The notes beneath the pieces are model-generated. The model made no database searches, had not been told where the DNA came from, and saw nothing but the letters and a program-made list of their open reading frames with translations. 53,027 nt of DNA, taken from Pigoraptor vietnamica (lineage: Eukaryota; Opisthokonta; Filasterea). Of this stretch, positions 47,131 through 53,027 are shown one piece after another (position 1 is the first letter of the stretch; each line of letters opens with the position of its first letter). The stretch lies in NCBI GenBank assembly GCA_943704525.1, contig CALSCQ010000513.1, positions 1-53,027 on the forward strand, written 5' to 3'. A program made the position numbers and the translations under genes.

Positions 47131-48585
47131 TCATTCCCCGGCCAAGATTTTCAACACGACATCGAAGCCGTCGTCGTCGTGGCGCAGCGGAGGTCCTTCC
47201 GACCCGAGCGCAAACGCAACGACGTCGAGGAACCGGGACGGGAAGAGGAAGTTATGCCGCTCACCGAACCAGCCGCGGTCGACGAGCAAGCGCCAGTCGT
47301 TCAGCGCCCTCGTTCCCGGCCGACGATTGGGAATCGCCTCGTGAATTTCAACGACTTGCCGAAACGACAGCGGCTTGAACAACTCCCACTCCAGCTCACC
47401 GATCCGATTTAGCGCAATTCGCTGGGTGTTCGGGTCCACGGCGGCGCGAATGAGCTCCTCATTATCGCTGATAAACGCCCGGAAAAGTGCTCTCAGAAAG
47501 TCGTCGAGCCTCAGCGCTGAGTCCAGCGGCGCGTCTTGCTCCGAAAACGGGGCCAATATTGCCTCGAGTCGCTCCATGGCCGTCGCATCAATTGGCTCGC
47601 CGGCTTTCAGCCGTGCACGCAGGAAGCGCGCATCCTCGCGCACCTTACCAAACAGACGCAGGTTGTTGCTGCCGGCAAAGAACGCCAGCACGCGTCGGTC
47701 GGGAAGCGATGCGCCGGGGGCGAGTTCGTCGAAGGCGTCCATGTCCGTCGCCACGCTACAAGTGAGCATGTGAGCGTGAAACTTCGTGCCATTCATACTG
47801 ACAGCGCGAAGCAGGAGCGGAAAGCGCACGCAGAGATTCTCGGGGTCCTCCCGGCCCTTGTTCGTCACGAGCTGCATGAGGGACGGCGAAGATCCGCACA
47901 ATATCGTCGCCACCCGTCCCTTCGGCACTGAAGTGAATGCGATGAGATCGAACACCGTGCCCACCGCGGCATCGCAAGTCTCCTTGAAAACGCACTCAAA
48001 CTCGTCGACGAGCAGCATGAGATACTTCCCGCAAGCTTCGAGGGCGTCCGAAACATGCCCTGCTCGCACTTCCTGCGGCTTCACGCGCAGAGGGACGCCC
48101 GCTGCCACAAGCGCAGGGTAAATGCGTTCGAGCAGACGCAGCGGCGAGGGCACGCTGCAGTCGACGTAGAGAACAATCAGACACGGCCCATACGCGACTG
48201 GTGCCACATCCGCAAAGTTCCTGAGCGCCACCGTCTTCCCGCAGCCCTTCACGCCGTGCAGCGTGCGGCTCGCGACGTCGGCTCGCCCACGGAATCCGTC
48301 CGTCACTAGCAACTGCGCATGTTCTGAGAGAAAGGCGTAGATTTGCCGGTGAACGCCCTTGCGAAAAACAGTGGGAATGCCAGAGTAGAGGCCCGTCACG
48401 TCGTGGCAGCGAGCGAGGAGCTCGACATAGTGCGCAACCTGCCACAGGCCGACGTTTTGTGCGCGCTCCACAAGCGAGGCCACGCCCTCCACGGCTGCGC
48501 GCATCTCATTATCGGCACATCGTGCGACTGTTGGGTTAAAGACACCCTCGTCCTCCACGCCCGGAGTGGAAAAGAGCTGTCCCAT
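47131..48585 (-). CDS. P-loop ATPase (AAA/STAND-like), orphan
   Basis: Intronless frame. The first ATG is at 48585, giving 484 residues; the open frame extends upstream to 48627 without an ATG. Walker A is GVKGCGKT (101-108) and Walker B is YLMLLVDEFE (178-187), with an acidic residue after the Asp as in active ATPases. Helical segments before Walker A (VYSGIP...VHRQIYAFL) and a sensor-like stretch (VATILCGSS) follow the AAA/STAND pattern. The C-terminal third is mixed alpha/beta with no recognised domain and ends near SRFLDVVAFALG. Similar stand-alone ATPases occur in protist families such as Crinkler-like and retrotransposon-hot-spot proteins, but I cannot confirm membership. It is convergent with the glycosyltransferase, only 103 bp apart. 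Function unknown. Confidence 0.75.
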   Translation of the reverse strand: MGQLFSTPGVEDEGVFNPTVARCADNEMRAAVEGVASLVERAQNVGLWQVAHYVELLARCHDVTGLYSGIPTVFRKGVHRQIYAFLSEHAQLLVTDGFRGRADVASRTLHGVKGCGKTVALRNFADVAPVAYGPCLIVLYVDCSVPSPLRLLERIYPALVAAGVPLRVKPQEVRAGHVSDALEACGKYLMLLVDEFECVFKETCDAAVGTVFDLIAFTSVPKGRVATILCGSSPSLMQLVTNKGREDPENLCVRFPLLLRAVSMNGTKFHAHMLTCSVATDMDAFDELAPGASLPDRRVLAFFAGSNNLRLFGKVREDARFLRARLKAGEPIDATAMERLEAILAPFSEQDAPLDSALRLDDFLRALFRAFISDNEELIRAAVDPNTQRIALNRIGELEWELFKPLSFRQVVEIHEAIPNRRPGTRALNDWRLLVDRGWFGERHNFLFPSRFLDVVAFALGSEGPPLRHDDDGFDVVLKILAGE

Positions 48586-48809
48586 ACTCCATACTTCTTG
48601 TTTGGAGGTTTTTGTTTTTTTGCCCAAGCTCTCTCGACGTCAGATGGGATCTTCAACTGTTTATGCAGTTCGTAAAAAAAATTCGGATGGGTGGGCCCAC
48701 TGATATTGTGAACAACAGGCAAAACGAGGGCCCATGTGGTTGGCTTGTGTCTGTATTTGCAGCAAACTGCGCAACTGAATGAGAGAGGGATTCACTCTGC
48801 GCCGCGCAC

Positions 48810-50598
48810 TCAGTGGAGGCCGTGGAAGGCGTCCTTGAGGTCGCGACCCGTGAGGTCAATGTTCTCGCCGGGGTTCACGCGCGCGACGACGACGTCTTTC
48901 CGCTGGAGGTGGCCGATGAGGTCGTTGGGTGTGCCGGAGAGAATGGGGAACGTGCCGTAGTGCATTGGGATCACAATCTTGGCGGACGTGAGGAACTGCG
49001 CGACACGGGACGAGGGATAGAGGTCAGTTGCATGCTGAATGCGACGAAGGACGTGTGAAATACCTCAACAGTAACACCCACATCCCTGAACTCCACCAAC
49101 TGCCACACGCACAATATCATGCACGCACGCGCCTTCTCTGTACTCCACTCGCCACACAAAAAGAATACGAGACGCACGCGGCATTGGGCCGTTCCCGCAC
49201 CTTGTCGAGGGCGTACGCGGCACCGCGGGGTCCCATCGTGTAGTGGCCGCCAATGCACATGAGGACGACGTCCGGCTTCCACAGGTCGGAAATGATCGCC
49301 ATGTCACCAAAGACATCCGTGTCACCCGTGTGGTAAATAGCGTGCCCTGCCAACCACGGGTAGAGGGGCGCATGAGACGCAAGAAAGACGAGGACGCACT
49401 TAAGTGACGAGCGAATGTAATGTGTGTCGTGCGACAACCTCGAGACGCAAAATCTAACAAGCACATGCCATTCCGCAGCGAGCATTGCGGCAACAACGCG
49501 CGTTGCATTGCACAGCCAAAACGAAGTTATTTGCGCGGGGCTGACGAACGCACCGAGGGGCGTGTTGATGACGTAGCCGGAAGAGTGGCCGCCCGCCGAG
49601 AGCTCGGGGCCGTTGCCGCAGTCGCTCGAGTGGATGGCATTGACCTGCCAACACAGCGCACGGTGAGAAGAGGACATCGACACAATACACATTCCGTCCT
49701 TGGCGTGTCTTCTTGCAAAAGCCTAGTTGTGCGTCACTCACACGCACGCGCCGAACAATAACTAGAATCGAATGCTCATCACACACACTCACACACTCAC
49801 ACACAGACGCGCACACACAATTGACAGAAGGGACACGTGCCATGGTGGCCTTGAAGCCCGCGCCGAGGTCGACGGTGCCGCCAATGTTCATGCCGACAAC
49901 AAGCGAGTCGCTGAGGCCGCTCTTGATGAGGAACTGCTGCACCTCATGCGAGGCGTACACTGCACACACACAGAACCGGGTTTGAGGGATATACAGAAGT
50001 CGCAGGGGTGGAGAGCAACGCCACACACCCAGTGTGGCAATAGTCTCCAGTGTTGTGCCGTGTGCTCCAATGGCTCACCCTTCGCGTTGTGCTTCTTGGA
50101 CAGCTGGAGGGCATCGCCAACATGGTCGGAGTGGCCTATAAACGGGCAATTGAGTGCGCGGCTGACGACAACGACACAATCTTGCATATGCAACTCACCG
50201 TGCGTGATGAGAATGGCATCGACCTTGTCCGTCTGCCGTCGCACAGCAAAAGATACCAGGTAAGACATAGAAACTCACTCCTCTTCGACACATGCACTAG
50301 GACAGACACGCGCACACACAACATTCTCCACGACGCTGATGCACGCGAACAAAGCACATCACATTCCGTTGCATCTCACACACGCCATGCAACAGTGGCC
50401 TTGCCTTGAAGTCCTTGGGGAACTTGGGGTTTCCAAGCCACGGGTCAATGAGAATGACGCGGTCGTCGTTGCGGACCTCGAACGCCGCTGTTGGCGCATA
50501 GAGAAAGGGAAAATAAGCCGACGATTTTCCTATAAGAGAAATGTATGGAATACCTGCAGGTACTTACCATGGCCAAGCCACGAGATGCGAATCGACAT
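48810..50598 (-). CDS. UPF0173-type metallo-beta-lactamase-fold hydrolase
   Basis: Eight exons (50568-50598, 50405-50487, 50199-50232, 50079-50135, 49841-49959, 49554-49644, 49201-49346, 48810-48995) give 248 residues, the usual length of this family. Landmarks in order are ISWLGHAAFEV at the N-terminus, LIDPWLGNPKFP, the metal site THGHSDHVGD (His49, His51, Asp53, His54), VNAIHSSD (His113), YHTGDTDVFGD (Asp147) and PMHYGTF (His199). All metal ligands of the fold are present, so it is probably an active zinc- or manganese-dependent hydrolase. Bacterial relatives are annotated as UPF0173/YtkL, and UlaG lactonase is a distant relative; the substrate is not known. Two introns (after 50405 and after 49841) fit only if they begin with GC. 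No targeting peptide is seen, so it is likely cytosolic. Confidence 0.9.
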
Positions 50599-51311
50599 TT
50601 TCTTTGTTTCGCGGAGGTGAGGAATGCTGATGTGCAAAGGGAGTGAGATGGCGGCGAAGAAGCACTAGAAAGCAATGCCGCTGGCAAAAAAAAAAAAGCA
50701 AATGGGGCGATGTTAGAGAGCAACTGAGGCAGACACAAACCACACACACACACACACACACACACTCACCTATGCAACGGTTGCAGATGGAACTGGAGCT
50801 TACGTCGAGGAGGCCTTTGCGAATATGCTGTGCGTGGGGCTGCGACGACGTGGTGTGTGTGTGTGTGTGTGTGTGTCTGCGCCGTGCCGTGACGTCAGAT
50901 TCGATTGGCTTTGTGTAGATTCATAGACAAACTCTTATCAACACATTTAAATTGGACTTCCCCCAATTTCATTACAGTTTTGGTCAGAGTTCAAATTCTG
51001 TACCCTTTGGTCACACCCCCACAATGGAGGCAAGACTTTGTACTATTTATATACTCTTAAAGTACACTTACTGTATTTAGCATTTACCTTTGAGGCAAAT
51101 GGGAAGCTTCCCACACAATAGTCTCTATATATAGTGCTTTATAATACACAAAAATAGTTTCGAATAGAGTTTCACACTGCTCCCGACACGTGCAACTCTT
51201 GCGGTCGATTGATACAAACGGAGCCGGCGATACTCCTTTACTGGCACGCGTTGCTATTGAGCATCGTCGCACACTCCACGCACGCACGCAGCGACATACG
51301 CTTCGATCACA
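50599..51311. promoter_or_regulatory. Divergent promoter interval, MBL hydrolase / PH-like gene
   Basis: 713 bp with no gene. An AC run (50741-50765) lies on the MBL side and a TG run (50852-50877) on the other. The segment 50920-51180 is AT-rich, contains TATATATAG at 51126-51134 about 180 bp before the 51312 ATG, and a CACGTG at 51187-51192. The leader directly before 51312 is CA-rich (51267-51300). Confidence 0.5.
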
Positions 51312-52348
51312 ATGGCGACGACAGAACTCACCGAGGTCGAACTCGGCCCCGTCCCCTCGTCGGAGGCCCAGGCAGTGCAAGCGCCACATCAGATCGAACA
51401 GGGCTTCAAAGCGGACCCCATCGACGACTTTTCAAAGGTCACAAGCGATCCCATTCTCTTCGTGGAGAAGCCCTCGATCGCGCTCGTGGAACGTGCGGGG
51501 AATACGCGCTTCACTGTCGTCACCCTCGTGCCCCTGCCGATTGTGTGCACGCTCGGGTTGATTCTTCGTCAGCGCATGATCGGTGCGTATGCTCATGCCG
51601 GCGTGCATCTGGGACTGCAGCTCTGCGTAATGTATTTCGACATTTACCGATTCGCTTATGTCCTCAAAAAAACAGGCATCGCTCAGCGCACGCGGCTGGC
51701 ACTGACTTCCCGCGAAATCATTCTCCGCGTCGGCCGTCCCGAGGGCATTCTCAGTGTGGCGTCTGAGGACGTGATGCACATTCCGCTGCAGCGCATCACA
51801 GGTACGTGGTTTGAGCGCAGCATCAGCAGCGGGTCTTTCTAAACCGCTGACACGTGCGATGTCATGACTGCGACAGGGGCGACTGTGGAACCCGAGTCCA
51901 TGTGCATGTGCTGCCTCTGGACGCCCGCGGCGCTCGCCATTTCGTATACCGACGACAACGGCGACGAACAGAGCGTCCGATTCAAAGCCCCTGAGGACGG
52001 GGTGAGTGAGAATGCCTTCTTCCCTTTTGGCGCGTCGGTCGAGAGTGAGCTCAGATATATTTGACAAAGTCGCGTTTACTCACGCGCATGCGCCTGTCGC
52101 AGGAGTCTCTCGCCAGCAAGATTCTTGCGGCCTCGCAGCAAGCAAAGAATGGCGCCGCGGTGACGCTTGACGCCGTTCCCAGTGGCGATGTGGTGGTTGC
52201 GCAGCCAAAGGCCGCCGAGACAGTGACGTCCGACACGACGGTGATTGCACAGCAGGCGACTGCCGTGGATGCGACCCAACAGGCCACCGCGGAGGGCGCC
52301 GAAGCGCCATCCACGTCACCGGACGCTCCGGCGACGGACGCTCGGTGA
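51312..52348 (+). CDS. Two-helix membrane protein with a PH-like (bPH/YdbS-like) region
   Basis: Three exons (51312-51801, 51877-52001, 52103-52348), 286 residues. The N-terminus (1-50) is acidic and probably disordered. Two hydrophobic segments follow near residues 70-87 (VVTLVPLPIVCTLGLIL) and 92-115 (YAHAGVHLGLQLCVMYF). After them comes a beta-rich stretch that reads RTRLALTSREIILRVG, DVMHIPLQRITGATVEPES, ALAISYTDDNGDEQSVRF and EDGESLASKILAAS. This order of strands and a final helix resembles the small PH-fold domains of membrane proteins such as bacterial YdbS. The tail is Ala/Thr/Pro-rich and ends in TDAR. Function unknown. The AATAAA at 52762-52767 may be its polyadenylation signal, though it is 414 bp past the stop. 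Confidence 0.65.
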
Positions 52349-52962
52349 ACTCTGACTGGTTGAAGTGCTCATATTTAACGCTGCGGCCGCATACCTGCAA
52401 CCCACTCGGCCGGCGCGTATGAACGTGAAGGGCCCGTGGCCCGCTGGTACGGACAAGACGACGAGTCGCAGTGGACAGCGGACGTTATCATTGGCCTAAT
52501 CACGACGTTTGGGTCGATGGCACTTGGGTTGAGGCGGTCGAGTCGGCGCAGCGGCACTCCCACAGTCTTGCAGGCGCACTTGGATGAATGGCAGAGCCTC
52601 GGGGAGGAGACGGGTTCGGTTTTTTAGGAGGACGCGCCCCCGCGGCTCGCGAAGATGCGGACGGCCTCCGGCGAGCTGTGATGCGGCGCAGTCGATACCG
52701 GCGATCAAGCGGAGCGGCCCAATCATAAACTGGCGGCGCGTCCACTTAGACTGTTGTCGTGAATAAACAGAAGAGACACGAGGGTGGCGAGGAACATGCG
52801 GTGCAGCAAGAGCACACACGAGCCACGACTAACAGATCCAACGGCGGGGAGTTGGTGCGGTGATGCGACAGACATTCAGGACATGCTAGAGCCGAGTGCG
52901 TCAAGTTACATGAACACGACTTCCGCTATGGCCGTTGGGTGTGCATGCGTGTTACACGCCGT

Positions 52963-52963
<1 letters not shown>
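52349..52963. other. 3' flank of the PH-like gene, no confirmed gene
   Basis: An open stretch at about 52381-52627 (+) translates with protein-like composition (PVARWYGQDDESQWTADV then a short hydrophobic stretch) and ends in TAG. It has no in-frame ATG start and no convincing upstream acceptor. It may be an exon of an alternative transcript or chance openness from GC bias. AATAAA lies at 52762-52767. The remainder shows nothing I can name. Confidence 0.3.

Positions 52964-53027
<64 letters not shown>
52964..53027. repeat. Poly-T tract, 64 nt, at window end
   Basis: An uninterrupted T run to the last base. It could be a genomic homopolymer, the poly-A end of a minus-strand retrocopy lying further right, or an assembly artefact at a contig end. 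Confidence 0.9.

Noticed and set aside
48586-48627. Upstream extension of the P-loop ATPase start
   Set aside because: The extended start would be TTG; the first ATG in frame is at 48585.

Overview
This window is nuclear DNA from a GC-rich, intron-rich eukaryote, most likely a free-living single-celled one. The evidence is nuclear spliceosomal genes with many short introns (donors mostly GTGCGT, GTGAGT or GTACGT), a mitochondrial ADP/ATP carrier, the replication factor CDC45 and a PH/BTB protein. I cannot place it in a lineage from sequence alone. Nothing indicates bacteria, organelles or a virus. All exon boundaries were read by hand from splice signals, reading phase and remembered family sequences, without alignment software.

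Layout. 1-115: (AC)n/(GC)n repeat inside an intron. 132-2744 (-): D-2-hydroxyglutarate dehydrogenase, 3' end cut by the window. 3451-4758 (+): ADP/ATP translocase. 5256-6836 (+): membrane metallophosphoesterase. 6940-8213 (-): small four-helix membrane protein. 8797-12180 (+): CDC45, 14 exons. 12729-13466 (+): coiled-coil protein. 14119-17403 (+): PH plus double-BTB protein. 17855-21097 (+): armadillo-repeat protein. 21392-31085 (-) and 32368-43739 (+): two giant single-pass membrane proteins (about 3189 and 3459 residues), head to head. 44259-47027 (+): glycosyltransferase-like type II membrane protein. 47131-48585 (-): P-loop ATPase. 48810-50598 (-): UPF0173-type metallo-beta-lactamase-fold hydrolase. 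51312-52348 (+): two-helix membrane protein with a PH-like region. The window ends in a run of 64 T.

How it fits together. The genes look like ordinary dispersed eukaryotic genes, not an operon. Several pairs share a divergent promoter: D2HGDH/ANT (two mitochondrial metabolism genes, with clustered CACGTG sites), the four-helix protein/CDC45 (E2F-like sites), the two giant proteins (with a 219-bp foldback element between them), and the MBL hydrolase/PH-like protein. The least ordinary part is 21.4-43.7 kb. There, two unrecognised giant ectodomain proteins occupy about 40% of the window in very large exons, while neighbouring genes are split into exons of 5-500 bp.

Three introns fit only GC-AG boundaries. 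Sense-strand TG repeats favour introns while CA-rich DNA favours 5' leaders.
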